Shown in pieces: positions 30,461-40,410 of a stretch of 50,439 nt of DNA (position 1 is the stretch's first letter; the number at the start of each line of letters is the position of its first letter). The translations under genes were made by a program, and so were the position numbers. The stretch covers positions 1 through 50,439 of the forward strand of contig CANQBK010000005.1 in NCBI GenBank assembly GCA_947589485.1, given 5' to 3'. This stretch comes from an uncultured Clostridia bacterium (GTDB lineage: Bacteria > Bacillota > Clostridia > Oscillospirales > Acutalibacteraceae). A model generated the notes under the pieces. It was not told the DNA's origin, ran no database searches, and saw only the letters and a list, made by a program, of their open reading frames with translations.

Positions 30461-33088
30461 TTATTCGTCTGCAATAGCAGCCTGAGCGGCAGCAAGACGA
30501 GCAATCGGTACTCTGAACGGAGAACAGGATACATAATCCAAACCAATCTTATGGCAGAACTCAACAGAGGACGGATCGCCGCCGTGTTCACCACAGATAC
30601 CACAGTGAAGTGTGGGACGCTCAGCCTTACCAAGTTTAATAGCCATCTCCATCAGCTTGCCTACACCTGTCTGGTCGAGCTTAGCAAACGGATCATTCTC
30701 AAATATCTTAGCATCATAGTAAGCGTTGAGGAATTTACCGGAGTCGTCACGGCTAAAGCCAAATGTCATCTGAGTAAGATCGTTTGTACCGAAGCAGAAG
30801 AATTCAGCTTCCTTAGCAATCTCATCAGCCGTAAGAGCCGCTCTCGGAATTTCAATCATTGTTCCTACAGCATACTTCATATCAGAACCGGCAGCAGCGA
30901 TTTCCGCATCGGCTGTTTCGGTAACTACTTTCTTAACATATTTAAGCTCTTTAACATCGCCAACAAGCGGAATCATAATTTCAGGCTCAATTGTCCAATC
31001 GGGATGAGCTTTCTTTACATTGATTGCCGCACGGATAACAGCAGATGTCTGCATCTTAGCGATTTCCGGATATGTAACCGCAAGACGGCAGCCACGGTGA
31101 CCCATCATCGGGTTGAACTCGTGGAGAGAATCAATAATAGCCTTGATCTGCTCAACGGTTTTGCCCTGTGCGTCAGCGAGCTTCTTAATGTCTGCTTCCT
31201 CTGTGGGAACAAACTCGTGAAGCGGAGGATCAAGGAAACGAATTGTTACAGGGTTGCCTTCAAGAGCCTCATAAAGTTCCTCAAAATCGCCCTGCTGTAC
31301 GGGAAGAATCTTTGCAAGAGCCGCTTCTCTTTCCTCAACGGTATCAGAACAAATCATCTCACGGAATGCGTCTATTCTGTCACCCTCAAAGAACATATGC
31401 TCGGTACGGCAAAGACCGATTCCTTCAGCGCCAAGCTCACGAGCTTTTTTAGCATCGGCAGGTGTGTCGGCATTAGTTCTTACTTTGAGCTTTCTGTATT
31501 TGTCTGCCCAAGCCATAACCTTACCAAATTCGCCTGCTATTGTAGCGTCAACAGTCGGTATAACACCGTCATAAATATTACCGGTGGAACCGTCAATTGA
31601 AATATAATCGCCCTCTGTAAACTCTTTTCCGGCAAGTGTAAACTTCTTGTTTTCCTCGTCCATAACTATTTCGGAACAGCCGGATACACAACATGAACCC
31701 ATACCGCGGGCAACAACGGCTGCGTGTGATGTCATACCGCCGCGAACAGTAAGTATACCCTGTGATGCCTTCATACCGGTAATATCTTCAGGTGATGTTT
31801 CAAGACGAACAAGAACTACCTTCTTGCCCTGTGCGTTCCAATTTTCTGCATCTTCAGCAGTAAATACTATCTGACCGCACGCTGCGCCGGGAGATGCGCC
31901 AAGACCCTTGCCGATAGGTGTAGCGGCTTTAAGAGCCTTTGCGTCAAACTGCGGGTGAAGAAGTGTATCAAGGTTACGAGGATCTATCATCGCAACAGCC
32001 TCTTTTTCGCTTCTCATACCCTCGTCAACAAGGTCACATGCAATTTTAAGAGCAGCCTTAGCTGTTCTCTTGCCGTTTCTTGTCTGAAGCATATAGAGCT
32101 TGCCGTGTTCAACCGTAAACTCCATATCCTGCATATCTCTGTAATGATCCTCAAGAGTTTTGCAAACATTCTTGAACTGCTCAAAAGCCTCAGGGAATTT
32201 GTCAGCCATTTCCTGAATTTTCATAGGTGTACGAACGCCTGCAACAACGTCCTCACCTTGTGCATTCGTAAGGAACTCACCGAAAAGACCCTTTTCGCCG
32301 GTAGCGGGGTCACGAGTAAACGCAACGCCTGTACCGCAGTCGTCACCCATATTACCGAATGCCATTGACTGTACATTTACCGCTGTACCCCATGAATACG
32401 GAATATCATTGTCACGACGATAAACGTTAGCTCTCGGGTTGTCCCAAGAACGGAATACGGCTTTAACTGCCTCCATAAGCTGTTCTTTTGGATCAGACGG
32501 GAAGTCCTTGCCAATCTTTGACTTATATTCAGCCTTAAACTGACCTGCAAGTTCTTTCAAATCATCGGCATTAAGCTCAACGTCCTGAGTAACGCCCTTT
32601 TTCTCTTTCATACGGTCAATAAGCTGTTCAAAATACTTCTTGCCGACTTCCATAACTACATCTGAGAACATCTGAATGAATCTTCTGTAGCAGTCCCAAG
32701 CCCAACGGGGATTTCCCGACTGTGCCGCGATAACCTCAACAACCTCTTCATTAAGACCAAGGTTAAGAATAGTATCCATCATACCGGGCATAGATGCTCT
32801 TGCACCCGAACGAACCGAAACAAGAAGTGGATTCTCCTTGTCACCGAACTTTTTGCCGGTAATATCTTCCATTTTGGTTATGTACTCCATAATCTGAGCT
32901 TGAATTTCTTCATTGATTTTTTTGCCATCCTCATAATACTGAGTACAAGCCTCTGTTGTAATAGTAAAGCCCTGTGGAACAGGAAGACCGATTTTGGTCA
33001 TTTCCGCAAGATTGGCACCTTTACCGCCAAGAAGCTCACGCATTGTTGCGTCGCCCTCGCTGAAAAGATAGACCCATTTTTTAGCCAT
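30461..33088 (-). CDS. ppdK: pyruvate, phosphate dikinase
   Basis: An 875-aa PPDK, catalysing pyruvate + ATP + Pi <-> PEP + AMP + PPi; in anaerobic Clostridia it works in PPi-linked glycolysis. The N-terminal ATP-grasp domain starts KWVYLFSEGDATMRELLGGK GANLAEMTK (two adjoining blocks). The phospho-His lies in GGMTSHAAVVARGMG, about residue 450. The C-terminal TIM barrel has GAEGIGLCRTEHMFF, GTMIEIPRAAL and the catalytic Cys in LHCGICGEHGG. The length is normal. AGGAGG precedes the ATG; it is probably a single-gene transcript with its own promoter. Confidence 0.98.
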   Translation of the reverse strand: MAKKWVYLFSEGDATMRELLGGKGANLAEMTKIGLPVPQGFTITTEACTQYYEDGKKINEEIQAQIMEYITKMEDITGKKFGDKENPLLVSVRSGARASMPGMMDTILNLGLNEEVVEVIAAQSGNPRWAWDCYRRFIQMFSDVVMEVGKKYFEQLIDRMKEKKGVTQDVELNADDLKELAGQFKAEYKSKIGKDFPSDPKEQLMEAVKAVFRSWDNPRANVYRRDNDIPYSWGTAVNVQSMAFGNMGDDCGTGVAFTRDPATGEKGLFGEFLTNAQGEDVVAGVRTPMKIQEMADKFPEAFEQFKNVCKTLEDHYRDMQDMEFTVEHGKLYMLQTRNGKRTAKAALKIACDLVDEGMRSEKEAVAMIDPRNLDTLLHPQFDAKALKAATPIGKGLGASPGAACGQIVFTAEDAENWNAQGKKVVLVRLETSPEDITGMKASQGILTVRGGMTSHAAVVARGMGSCCVSGCSEIVMDEENKKFTLAGKEFTEGDYISIDGSTGNIYDGVIPTVDATIAGEFGKVMAWADKYRKLKVRTNADTPADAKKARELGAEGIGLCRTEHMFFEGDRIDAFREMICSDTVEEREAALAKILPVQQGDFEELYEALEGNPVTIRFLDPPLHEFVPTEEADIKKLADAQGKTVEQIKAIIDSLHEFNPMMGHRGCRLAVTYPEIAKMQTSAVIRAAINVKKAHPDWTIEPEIMIPLVGDVKELKYVKKVVTETADAEIAAAGSDMKYAVGTMIEIPRAALTADEIAKEAEFFCFGTNDLTQMTFGFSRDDSGKFLNAYYDAKIFENDPFAKLDQTGVGKLMEMAIKLGKAERPTLHCGICGEHGGDPSSVEFCHKIGLDYVSCSPFRVPIARLAAAQAAIADE

Positions 33089-33136
33089 TGGAATTACCTC
33101 CTAATAAAATATTAATCGACAAAGTCGCTTTGGTAT

Positions 33137-33145
33137 ATTATAACA
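33137..33145 (-). promoter_or_regulatory. extended -10 promoter of PPDK
   Basis: Minus strand TGTTATAAT (TGnTATAAT) about 50 bases before the PPDK start. No good -35 is visible, which is acceptable for an extended -10 promoter. Confidence 0.6.
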
Positions 33146-33291
33146 TAGACTGTAAAAAATTTCTATTGTTTTTTAAAAAATTTTCTAAAAAAATAAAAAA
33201 AATTGCATTAAAAATATACAACCCCATAAAATAAGCGATATATTGTTTCACAAGCAAACTAATTATATTTAACAAATAATTTTGCCAAAGG

Positions 33292-33954
33292 TCAGTTTGA
33301 ATTTTTATACTTTCTTAAAGCGTTTTCAGCCCAAGAAGAATTTATATTTAAAAAACCTGTTTTTTTATTTTCCCTGCTAAAATATTTTTTAACTATCCTC
33401 ATAGATCTGTTATAAACTTCAAGGCGTATTGTTTGAATATATGAGCGGTGATCTCCTCCGACAAAATACTGAAACGTAATCGTATTTTTATCCGTATCCA
33501 TATCCATAAAATACCCCGAATGAACAGAACGTGAGGTACTTTTTGCAACGACCTCCGAAACGGCGCTTTTGGTCAGTTCGACCGCCATATCGTCAATGTT
33601 GTTTTCAAAAATAACAATTTTTTCTTTCATAGAATTTATATCCGGAACGACTCTTTTTTTTATATAAGATAAGTCCGAAAATTCCAGTTCCAGTTCTTCA
33701 TCAACAATTTTTTTTCTGTCGATTCTCGGAATAAGGTAAACCATAAATTTATTTTTCACATCGTTGTACAGCAGCGGATGTATCATCTTTGTTTGAAAGC
33801 CGCATTTTTTACACTTCCATCTAAAAATGCTTTCGTCAAAAACCGCATCTCTCACACCGGTATCATTTTCGGTATTTACGCTGCATACAATTTCGCTCAA
33901 AGTTTGCTGTGAGCATTTTGGGCAGGCAATATATTTTTCGACTTTTTCAGACAT
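33292..33954 (-). CDS. CpXC domain protein
   Basis: A 220-aa cytosolic protein beginning MSEKVEKYIACPKCSQQTLS. The N-terminal CPKC and the later WKCKKCGF make the zinc-ribbon-like CpXC domain (two CxxC pairs) common in Clostridia. The C-terminal half has no recognised motif. The function is unknown. It has its own promoter (34009-34037), and no terminator is obvious before PPDK's promoter. Confidence 0.8.
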   Translation of the reverse strand: MSEKVEKYIACPKCSQQTLSEIVCSVNTENDTGVRDAVFDESIFRWKCKKCGFQTKMIHPLLYNDVKNKFMVYLIPRIDRKKIVDEELELEFSDLSYIKKRVVPDINSMKEKIVIFENNIDDMAVELTKSAVSEVVAKSTSRSVHSGYFMDMDTDKNTITFQYFVGGDHRSYIQTIRLEVYNRSMRIVKKYFSRENKKTGFLNINSSWAENALRKYKNSN

Positions 33955-34008
33955 TCAGCAATTCACCCCGTGGTTCACTCAAAAATAAGTATAAAATCTT
34001 TTCAATGT

Positions 34009-34037
34009 ATTATAACATACTATTTAATATTTGTCAT
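34009..34037 (-). promoter_or_regulatory. sigma-A promoter of the CpXC gene
   Basis: Minus strand ATGACA (34032-34037), 17-base spacer, TATAAT (34009-34014) with TG one base upstream (extended -10). The start codon is about 55 bases downstream. Confidence 0.75.
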
Positions 34038-34137
34038 ATTTTTTTATCGACAAATATATATGATACTTATATGTAACATACTCCCGCCTGTGTTTTGTAA
34101 AGGCAGCGGCTCATTTTTCGTTTATTCAAAAATATAT

Positions 34138-34161
34138 CCCGACGGACCGGAGTTCGTCGGG
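34138..34161 (-). terminator. terminator of the ribosomal supercluster
   Basis: CCCGACG pairs with CGTCGGG, followed on the minus strand by TATATTTTTG. It lies 25 bases after rplQ. Confidence 0.85.
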
Positions 34162-34185
34162 ACAAAACATTTTTATTTAATTAAA

Positions 34186-34527
34186 TCAAACAAGTTCAAT
34201 AACAGCCATCTCGGCAGCATCGCCGCGGCGCGGACCGAGCTTTGTTATTCTTGTGTAACCGCCGTTTCTGTCGGCATATTTTGGAGCAATCTCCTTAAAC
34301 AGCTTGTTTACAACATCTTCCTTAGTTATAAAAGAAAATGCCAGACGCTTGTTATGAAGATTTTCTACCTTCGCAATAGTTATAAATTTTTCTGTCATAG
34401 CACTGACTTCTTTCGCACGAGAAACAGTTGTTTCAATCTTTCCGTTATCAAGAAGGAAAGTAACCATTGCTCTAAGAATAGCGTTTCTATGAGCAGCCGC
34501 TCTTCCGAGCTTTCTTGTTCCTGGCAT
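34186..34527 (-). CDS. rplQ: 50S ribosomal protein L17
   Basis: 113 aa, starting [20 protein letters not shown], the canonical L17 N-terminus, and ending [12 protein letters not shown]. The length is that of the short bacterial form. It is the last gene of the alpha operon, 39 bases after rpoA, and is followed by a terminator. It sits near the exit tunnel of the large subunit. Confidence 0.98.
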   Translation of the reverse strand: MPGTRKLGRAAAHRNAILRAMVTFLLDNGKIETTVSRAKEVSAMTEKFITIAKVENLHNKRLAFSFITKEDVVNKLFKEIAPKYADRNGGYTRITKLGPRRGDAAEMAVIELV

Positions 34528-34566
34528 TGATATTCACTCCTTAATCTCTTTGATTATTGTTGAGGA

Positions 34567-35526
34567 TTACTCCTCATCAGCCTGAAGTCGGAAGCCGAGG
34601 GAGTTCAGCTTTTCAACAACCTCTTCGAGCGACTTGCGTCCAAGGTTACGAACCTTCATCATATCGTCTTCCGTTTTGTTAATAAGATCTTCTACTGTAT
34701 TAATACCGGCACGCTTTAAGCAGTTAAACGAACGAACCGAAAGATCAAGTTCTTCAATTGTCATTTCAAGAACCTTTTCCTTGCCCTGCTCGTTTTTCTC
34801 AATCATAATTTCCGTGTTTGTTCCCTTATCCGAAAGATTCACAAACAGATTAAGATGCTCTGTCAAAACCTTTGCGGCAAGAGAAACCGCCTCTTGCGCA
34901 CTTATTACTCCGTTTGTCCAAACGTCAAGCGACAGTTTGTCATAGTCGGTTATTTGACCAACACGAGTATTTTCAACCATATAGTTCACTTTTAATACAG
35001 GCGTATATATTGAATCAATGGGCAGAACGCCGATAATGCTTGCGTTTCCTGCCATCTCTGCCTTGTTGCGATCCGCCGAAATATATCCGCGACCCTTGTT
35101 AAGAGTAATCTCCATATAGAGTTTAGCGCCTTCGCCAAGTGTTGCAATATGCATTTCGGGGTTAAGTATCTCCACCTCGGCATCTGTTTTTATCGATTCC
35201 GCCGTAACGATACAAGGTCCCTCTGCATTTATTTCAACCGTTTTCGGACCATTGCAGTGCAGCTTTGCAATGAGTCCCTTCATATTAAGGACAATAGCGG
35301 TTACATCTTCTTTTACACCGGGAACGGTTGAAAATTCGTGCAGCACACCGTCTATTTTAATTGATGTAACCGCAACACCTTCCAACGATGAGAGCAATAC
35401 CCTGCGAAGACTGTTTCCCAAAGTATTGCCGAAACCACGTTCCAAAGGCTCAACAACAAATCTGCCAAATTTACCGTCATCGGAAAGCTCTGTGGTATCT
35501 ATTCTTGGCTTTTGAATCTCAATCAT
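34567..35526 (-). CDS. rpoA: RNA polymerase subunit alpha
   Basis: 319 aa. The N-terminal domain ([20 protein letters not shown] then RRVLLSSL) forms the dimer that nucleates polymerase assembly. The C-terminal domain after about residue 245 ([20 protein letters not shown], then [10 protein letters not shown]) binds UP elements and activators. Both domains are complete. It lies between rpsD and rplQ, as in all Firmicutes. Confidence 0.98.
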   Translation of the reverse strand: MIEIQKPRIDTTELSDDGKFGRFVVEPLERGFGNTLGNSLRRVLLSSLEGVAVTSIKIDGVLHEFSTVPGVKEDVTAIVLNMKGLIAKLHCNGPKTVEINAEGPCIVTAESIKTDAEVEILNPEMHIATLGEGAKLYMEITLNKGRGYISADRNKAEMAGNASIIGVLPIDSIYTPVLKVNYMVENTRVGQITDYDKLSLDVWTNGVISAQEAVSLAAKVLTEHLNLFVNLSDKGTNTEIMIEKNEQGKEKVLEMTIEELDLSVRSFNCLKRAGINTVEDLINKTEDDMMKVRNLGRKSLEEVVEKLNSLGFRLQADEE

Positions 35527-35594
35527 CAGCTAACCTCCTTAACATTAGGCGGCAAAACACCGCCATGATGTGTAACCTGAAAAAACTAATGGGA

Positions 35595-36191
35595 TTACTT
35601 GGAGTACAACTCAACAATAAGATGCGGCGCAACTTCATAGTCAACATCTTCAATTGCAGGCATACGAACAACTTTAGCCGAGAACTGTTCTTTGTTCACC
35701 TCAAGCCAAAGCGGAGTAACTCTACCGTTTGTCTGTTCAACAACACTCTTAAACTTTGAGCTGCTCTTGCTCGTATCCCTAAGGGTAACAACGTCGCCAA
35801 CCTTTACTCTGTAAGAGGGAATGTCAACCTTTTTGCCGTTCACAAGGAAATGACCGTGTGTAACAAGCTGTCTTGCCTCTCTTCTTGTAAGCGCAAGACC
35901 CATTCTGAAAGCAATGTTGTCAAGTCTTGACTCAAGAATCGTAATAAGATTGTTACCTGCCTGACCTTCCATTTTGGAAGCCAATTCAAAATAATGATAA
36001 AAAGGTTTTTCAAGAACACCGTATATAAACTTCAGCTTTTGTTTTTCTTTAAGCTGCAATCCATATTCGGAAACCTTTCTTCTTGCGTTTGCGTTAGGAT
36101 TTCTGTTTGAAGACTTGGATATTCCGACAACTGCCGGGCTTATTCCAAGGTATCTGCATCTTTTAAGAATAGGATCTCTGTTTACTGCCAT
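35595..36191 (-). CDS. rpsD: 30S ribosomal protein S4
   Basis: 198 aa, zinc-free form (no N-terminal Cys cluster; RCRYLGISPA starts the conserved part). The S4 RNA-binding motif is RLDNIAFRMGLALTRREARQ. S4 starts 30S assembly and in Firmicutes can autoregulate. Here rpsD is inside the alpha operon between rpsK and rpoA. Confidence 0.98.
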   Translation of the reverse strand: MAVNRDPILKRCRYLGISPAVVGISKSSNRNPNANARRKVSEYGLQLKEKQKLKFIYGVLEKPFYHYFELASKMEGQAGNNLITILESRLDNIAFRMGLALTRREARQLVTHGHFLVNGKKVDIPSYRVKVGDVVTLRDTSKSSSKFKSVVEQTNGRVTPLWLEVNKEQFSAKVVRMPAIEDVDYEVAPHLIVELYSK

Positions 36192-36214
36192 TTAATCTCG
36201 CACCCCCTGATATT

Positions 36215-36619
36215 TTATACACGTCTTCTTTTCGGAGGACGGCAACCGTTGTGTGGAATAGGTGTAACGTCCTTTATCATGCTTACTTCAAGACCTGCTG
36301 ACTGAAGCGCACGAATTGCAGCCTCACGTCCGGCGCCGGGGCCCTTTACATAAACCTCAACGCTCTTCATTCCATGCTCCATAGCAGCTTTGGCTGCTGT
36401 TTCAGCCGCAGACTGAGCTGCAAAAGGAGTTGACTTTCTCGAACCTCTGAAGCCAAGCTCACCTGCGCTTGCCCAAGAAATCGCATTGCCCTGAACGTCA
36501 GATATGGTAACGATTGTGTTGTTAAATGTGGACTGAATGTGTGCCGAGCCCTTTTCAATGTTCTTGCGTTCACGACGTCTGCGTACAGTAGTTTTCTTAG
36601 CACTCTTCTGAACTGCCAT
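36215..36619 (-). CDS. rpsK: 30S ribosomal protein S11
   Basis: 134 aa. Conserved blocks are [15 protein letters not shown], then [14 protein letters not shown] and the C-terminal [18 protein letters not shown]. It forms part of the platform near the decoding site. It lies 17 bases downstream of rpsM. Confidence 0.98.
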   Translation of the reverse strand: MAVQKSAKKTTVRRRRERKNIEKGSAHIQSTFNNTIVTISDVQGNAISWASAGELGFRGSRKSTPFAAQSAAETAAKAAMEHGMKSVEVYVKGPGAGREAAIRALQSAGLEVSMIKDVTPIPHNGCRPPKRRRV

Positions 36620-36636
36620 CAGTTAATCCCTCCTGA

Positions 36637-37005
36637 TTATTTCTTCTTGTTAGCCATAGTCTTTCTTGGGCCTTTTCTTGTTCTTGCGTTTGTCTTTGAA
36701 CGCTGACCCCTTACGGGCAGACCCTTGCGGTGACGTACTCCTCTGTAACATCCGATTTCAATAAGTCTTTTAATATCAAAAGCAATGTCACGTCTGAGGT
36801 CACCTTCAACACGGCAGTTATGGTCGATATACTCTCTTAGCTTTGAAATATCGTCCTCAGTCAGATCTCTTACACGGGTATCAGGATTAACGCCTGTTGC
36901 CGCAAGAATATCGTTTGAAGTTTTTCGGCCAATGCCGTAAATATAAGTTAAGCCGATTTCGACTCTTTTATCTCTGGGTAAGTCCACACCTGAAATACGC
37001 GCCAT
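36637..37005 (-). CDS. rpsM: 30S ribosomal protein S13
   Basis: 122 aa. [20 protein letters not shown] begins the helix-two-turn-helix region. The basic tail ([15 protein letters not shown]) reaches toward P-site tRNA. Usual length and place. Confidence 0.98.
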   Translation of the reverse strand: MARISGVDLPRDKRVEIGLTYIYGIGRKTSNDILAATGVNPDTRVRDLTEDDISKLREYIDHNCRVEGDLRRDIAFDIKRLIEIGCYRGVRHRKGLPVRGQRSKTNARTRKGPRKTMANKKK

Positions 37006-37038
37006 TATGTTAGCACCTCCGTTAATAATTTGGCGTCA

Positions 37039-37152
37039 TTAACCCTGACGCTGTTTGTGCTTAGGGTTTTCACAGATAACCATGATTTTGCCCTTACGCT
37101 TTATAACCTTACATTTTTCACAAATTTTCTTTACTGAAGGTCTGACTTTCAT
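37039..37152 (-). CDS. rpmJ: 50S ribosomal protein L36
   Basis: 37 aa, starting [20 protein letters not shown]. The zinc ligands Cys11, Cys14, Cys27 and His32 are present (C+ form). It lies between infA and rpsM. The gene is short and easily missed, but the sequence is canonical. Confidence 0.98.
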   Translation of the reverse strand: MKVRPSVKKICEKCKVIKRKGKIMVICENPKHKQRQG

Positions 37153-37188
37153 TGTGTTATCATTCCTTTCATAATCACCAAACGGTTT

Positions 37189-37407
37189 TTACTTACTGCG
37201 CCATGTAATACGACCTTTTGTCAGGTCGTAAGGTGACATCTCCACCGTAACCTTGTCACCCGGAAGTATCCTTATAAAATTCATTCTCAGCTTTCCGGAA
37301 ATGTGAGCAAGGATAATATGTCCGTTTTGAAGCTCCACTTTAAACTGGGCATTTGGAAGAGCTTCCTTTACTGTACCTTCAACCTCAATTACATCCTGCT
37401 TTGACAA
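37189..37407 (-). CDS. infA: translation initiation factor IF-1
   Basis: 72 aa, single S1/OB fold. Starts [20 protein letters not shown], ends [13 protein letters not shown]. It binds the A site during initiation. It follows the KOW-protein gene by 13 bases. Confidence 0.98.
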   Translation of the reverse strand: MSKQDVIEVEGTVKEALPNAQFKVELQNGHIILAHISGKLRMNFIRILPGDKVTVEMSPYDLTKGRITWRSK

Positions 37408-37420
37408 TTAAATAACCTCC

Positions 37421-37675
37421 TTATGAAGAACGTACCCTGTCATTAAACCCGACAAGGATTTTACGAATTTCAATGTCAGCCTCCATTGAGCGTTCATCAA
37501 GAACCGTTCCGGTCGCCGACAGGTGGATCAGATTCTTGCGTTTCGGTTTGTTTATAGTTCGCGAAACACCGTCCGCTATAAGGGCGGTGCCGTCCTCAAC
37601 ACATAAAACAACAAAAAAACTGCCCTTGTCGTGACCCGCTTTTGATCTGACAACCATACCTTTTTTGAAGCGCAT
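37421..37675 (-). CDS. KOW-domain RNA-binding protein (L14e/L6e/L27e-like)
   Basis: An 84-aa basic protein. The KOW motif lies at the start (KKGMVVRSKAGHDKGSFFVV), with a conserved INKPKRKNLIHL block. Its place between map and infA is common in Clostridia. It probably binds rRNA or the ribosome, but its role is not established. The start overlaps nothing; AGGTGG-type spacing follows the map stop by 9 bases. Confidence 0.85.
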   Translation of the reverse strand: MRFKKGMVVRSKAGHDKGSFFVVLCVEDGTALIADGVSRTINKPKRKNLIHLSATGTVLDERSMEADIEIRKILVGFNDRVRSS

Positions 37676-37684
37676 ATTACCACC

Positions 37685-38437
37685 TCAGTCCGGCAAAGTC
37701 AATATAACCGGTCCGTTTGACGTTATCGCCACAGTATGCTCAAAATGAGCCGAAAGCCTGCCGTCGGCGGTTACGGTCGTCCATTCATCTTCAAGTACTC
37801 TTACCCTATGAGTACCCTGATTGATCATAGGCTCAATGGCTATTGCCATACCCGGCATCAGGCGCACACCGTGCCCCGGTGTGCCGTAATTTGGTACACT
37901 TGGATCTTCATGCAGCTTCGCACCTACTCCGTGGCCGACAAAATCTCTTACCACCGAGTAACTGCGTGCCTCGGCATACTGCTGAACGGCACTGCCAATA
38001 TCACCGGTACGGGCGCCCGCAACCGCTCTTTCGATACCTCTAAAAAGCGCCTCACGGGTCGTGTCCATAAGATTTTGCGCTTCTTCGGACACATCACCGC
38101 AGCCAAACGTCCATGCGTTGTCGCCGTGATAGCCCTCAAAACACGCACCCACATCAATACTGACAATGTCACCCTGTTTAAGAATTTGTTTCTTGCTCGG
38201 TATGCCGTGGATGACTACATTGTTTACCGAAATACACGCGCTTGCAGGGAACCCGCCATAACCGAGAAAGGAGGGGACAGCCCCCTGCTTCTCGATATAT
38301 TCGCGGACAATTCTGTCGATTTCGTATGTCGAAACACCCGGCTCGACAGCCTTGCCTGCCTCGCGCAAAGCTCTCTGAGAAATTCTTCCCGCGTTCCGCA
38401 TTGCCGCAAGTTCACGGGCCGTTTTCAGAATAACCAT
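37685..38437 (-). CDS. map: methionine aminopeptidase, type I
   Basis: 250 aa, removes the N-terminal Met from new proteins. Metal ligands can be seen in SIDVGACFEGYHGDNAW (both Asp), GHGVGAKLHEDP (His), AIEPMI (Glu) and the C-terminal HFEHTVAI (Glu). It has no zinc-finger extension. It follows adk by 3 bases. Confidence 0.97.
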   Translation of the reverse strand: MVILKTARELAAMRNAGRISQRALREAGKAVEPGVSTYEIDRIVREYIEKQGAVPSFLGYGGFPASACISVNNVVIHGIPSKKQILKQGDIVSIDVGACFEGYHGDNAWTFGCGDVSEEAQNLMDTTREALFRGIERAVAGARTGDIGSAVQQYAEARSYSVVRDFVGHGVGAKLHEDPSVPNYGTPGHGVRLMPGMAIAIEPMINQGTHRVRVLEDEWTTVTADGRLSAHFEHTVAITSNGPVILTLPD

Positions 38438-38440
38438 AGC

Positions 38441-39073
38441 TTATGCCTCAATAGCTTTCAGTATAAGGGCAGTTGTTTCTTCAATTTCGTTCTGTCCCTC
38501 AACTACTGACAGCTTGCCCTGCTTTTCATAGTAGTCCTTGAGTGGTTCCGTTTCCTTATGGTAAACGTCAAGGCGAGCTTTTACCGTATCCGGATGGTCA
38601 TCCTTGCGCTGAACAAGGGCGCCTGCACATTTGTCGCAAACATTTTCTTCCTTCGGCTTTTTGTAGTCAAGGTGATAGCTTGCTCCGCATTTTTCGCAGA
38701 CACGGCGTCCGGACATTCTCTTTATTATTGCCTCGTCACTGACCTCAATATCTATTACCTTGTCAATTACGACGCCCATTTTGTCCAAAGCCTCGGCCTG
38801 TGGAATGGTTCTCGGAAAGCCGTCAAGAATAAATCCGCCTTTGCAGTCATCTTTTGCAAGACGCTCTTTTATTATCCCTATAACCACATCGTCGGGAACG
38901 AGCTGTCCCGCTTCCATATACGACTTTGCTTTAAGTCCCATTTCAGTGCCGGTTTTCAGCGCTTCTCTGATAATATTTCCTGTTGAAATTGTCGGGATTT
39001 GTAAACGATCACAAATAACCTCGGCTTGCGTGCCTTTGCCCGCTCCGGGCGCGCCAAGTAATATAATGTTCAT
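38441..39073 (-). CDS. adk: adenylate kinase
   Basis: 210 aa; the ATG at 39073 has AAGGAG upstream, and the longer frame is not used. P-loop GAPGAGKGTQ, AMP site TGNIIREAL, and a long LID with four cysteines (CEKCGASYH and CDKCAGAL) that bind structural zinc, as in many Gram-positives. Reaction: ATP + AMP <-> 2 ADP. Confidence 0.98.
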   Translation of the reverse strand: MNIILLGAPGAGKGTQAEVICDRLQIPTISTGNIIREALKTGTEMGLKAKSYMEAGQLVPDDVVIGIIKERLAKDDCKGGFILDGFPRTIPQAEALDKMGVVIDKVIDIEVSDEAIIKRMSGRRVCEKCGASYHLDYKKPKEENVCDKCAGALVQRKDDHPDTVKARLDVYHKETEPLKDYYEKQGKLSVVEGQNEIEETTALILKAIEA

Positions 39074-39089
39074 ATTGTTACTCCTTCCA

Positions 39090-40409
39090 TCAGTCAAGGA
39101 ATCCCTTATAATGACGCATCATCATCTGAGATTCAAGCTGCTTCATGGTTTCAAGCGCTACGCCTACAAGAATGATTACGGACGTACCGCCCATCATCAA
39201 TCCGCGCATTCCGGTAACGTCCGCATAGATAAGCGGAACAATAGCGATGAACGCAAGGAAAAGAGCGCCTATAAGCGTTATCTTCGACAGAATTTTCGCA
39301 ATAAAATCCGTGGTGGGCTTTCCGGGTCTTATTCCGGGAACAGTACCGTTGCTTTGACGAAGATTATTTGACATCTCTACCGGATTGTACTGAATTGCAA
39401 CATAAAAATATGCAAAACCGATTATCATTATAAAATACAATAATGTATATATCCAGCCGCCCATATCGAACGCATTAAAGAACCCTTTCCAAAAGTCCGA
39501 CGTAACCTTCTCTATTCCTCCGATAAACAGAAGAATGGTTGACGGAATCGAAAGTATTGAGCTTGCAAATATAATGGGCATTACTCCCGAAAGACCGACT
39601 TTTATCGGCAAATGAGAGCTTTGACCGCCATACATTTTTCTGCCGACAACACGCTTTGCGTACTGTACGGGAATACGGCGCTCCGCATCGTTCATAAATA
39701 CTATTACCCAAATAACAACGAGGAAAAGTATTATAAACACTACCGTATAAATTATCTTACTTACATCTCCGGCAAGACCAAGGTTGAAGTTGCTCCACAA
39801 CTCGCCGAATGTAACCGGAAGTCTTGCAATAATACCGATAAACAAAAGTATCGAAATACCGTTGCCGACGCCGTTCTGGTTGATTTGCTCGCCCAGCCAC
39901 ATCATAAGTGCGGTACCGGCGGTAAAGGCAAGTATAATTACAAGTGCCGCAAAGATACCTTCAAAATTCCAACCGGTATAATCCACTATGTTGGATCTCA
40001 TAAGCCAAATATAGTAAGCGGTACCCTGAACAATACCCAAAAGCACCGTTACATATCTTGTAATTGTCGCGATTTTTTTGCGTCCCTCCGTACCCTCTTT
40101 TGTCAGCCTTTCAAGCGGCGGAATCGCAACCGCAAGGAGCTGCATAATAATTGAAGAGTTGATGTACGGTGTTACCGACATTGCGAACAATGTCGCGTTT
40201 GAAAATGCGCCGCCCGAAAACATATCAAAATACGAAATCATATTTTGACTGTCTTTCCAGCCCTCTGTAAGAGTTTTAAGTGCGTTTACGTCCAAAAACG
40301 GTACAGGTATTACCGAACCGATTCTGAATATAATTACTATAAATATAGTAAACAGCATCTTTTTGCGCAAGTCGGGAATTTTCCAGGCATTAGCGATAGT
40401 TTTAAACAA
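39090..40409 (-). CDS. secY: preprotein translocase subunit SecY
   Basis: 439 aa, ten membrane segments. Conserved parts are GSVIPVPFLDV near the N-terminus, SYFDMFSGGAFSNATLFAMS (plug and TM2), and RRIPVQYAKRVVG in the cytosolic loop that binds SecA and the ribosome. It forms the protein-conducting channel. It starts 1 base after the rplO stop. Confidence 0.98.
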   Translation of the reverse strand: MFKTIANAWKIPDLRKKMLFTIFIVIIFRIGSVIPVPFLDVNALKTLTEGWKDSQNMISYFDMFSGGAFSNATLFAMSVTPYINSSIIMQLLAVAIPPLERLTKEGTEGRKKIATITRYVTVLLGIVQGTAYYIWLMRSNIVDYTGWNFEGIFAALVIILAFTAGTALMMWLGEQINQNGVGNGISILLFIGIIARLPVTFGELWSNFNLGLAGDVSKIIYTVVFIILFLVVIWVIVFMNDAERRIPVQYAKRVVGRKMYGGQSSHLPIKVGLSGVMPIIFASSILSIPSTILLFIGGIEKVTSDFWKGFFNAFDMGGWIYTLLYFIMIIGFAYFYVAIQYNPVEMSNNLRQSNGTVPGIRPGKPTTDFIAKILSKITLIGALFLAFIAIVPLIYADVTGMRGLMMGGTSVIILVGVALETMKQLESQMMMRHYKGFLD

Positions 40410-40410
40410 A

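Noticed and set aside
30551..31600. Long plus-strand frame of 349 codons opposite PPDK
   Set aside because: Lies entirely within the PPDK gene on the other strand, has no Shine-Dalgarno site, and its composition is that of antisense codons; PPDK is certain.
39612..40154. Plus-strand frame of 180 codons opposite secY
   Set aside because: Antisense shadow of secY with no start signals.
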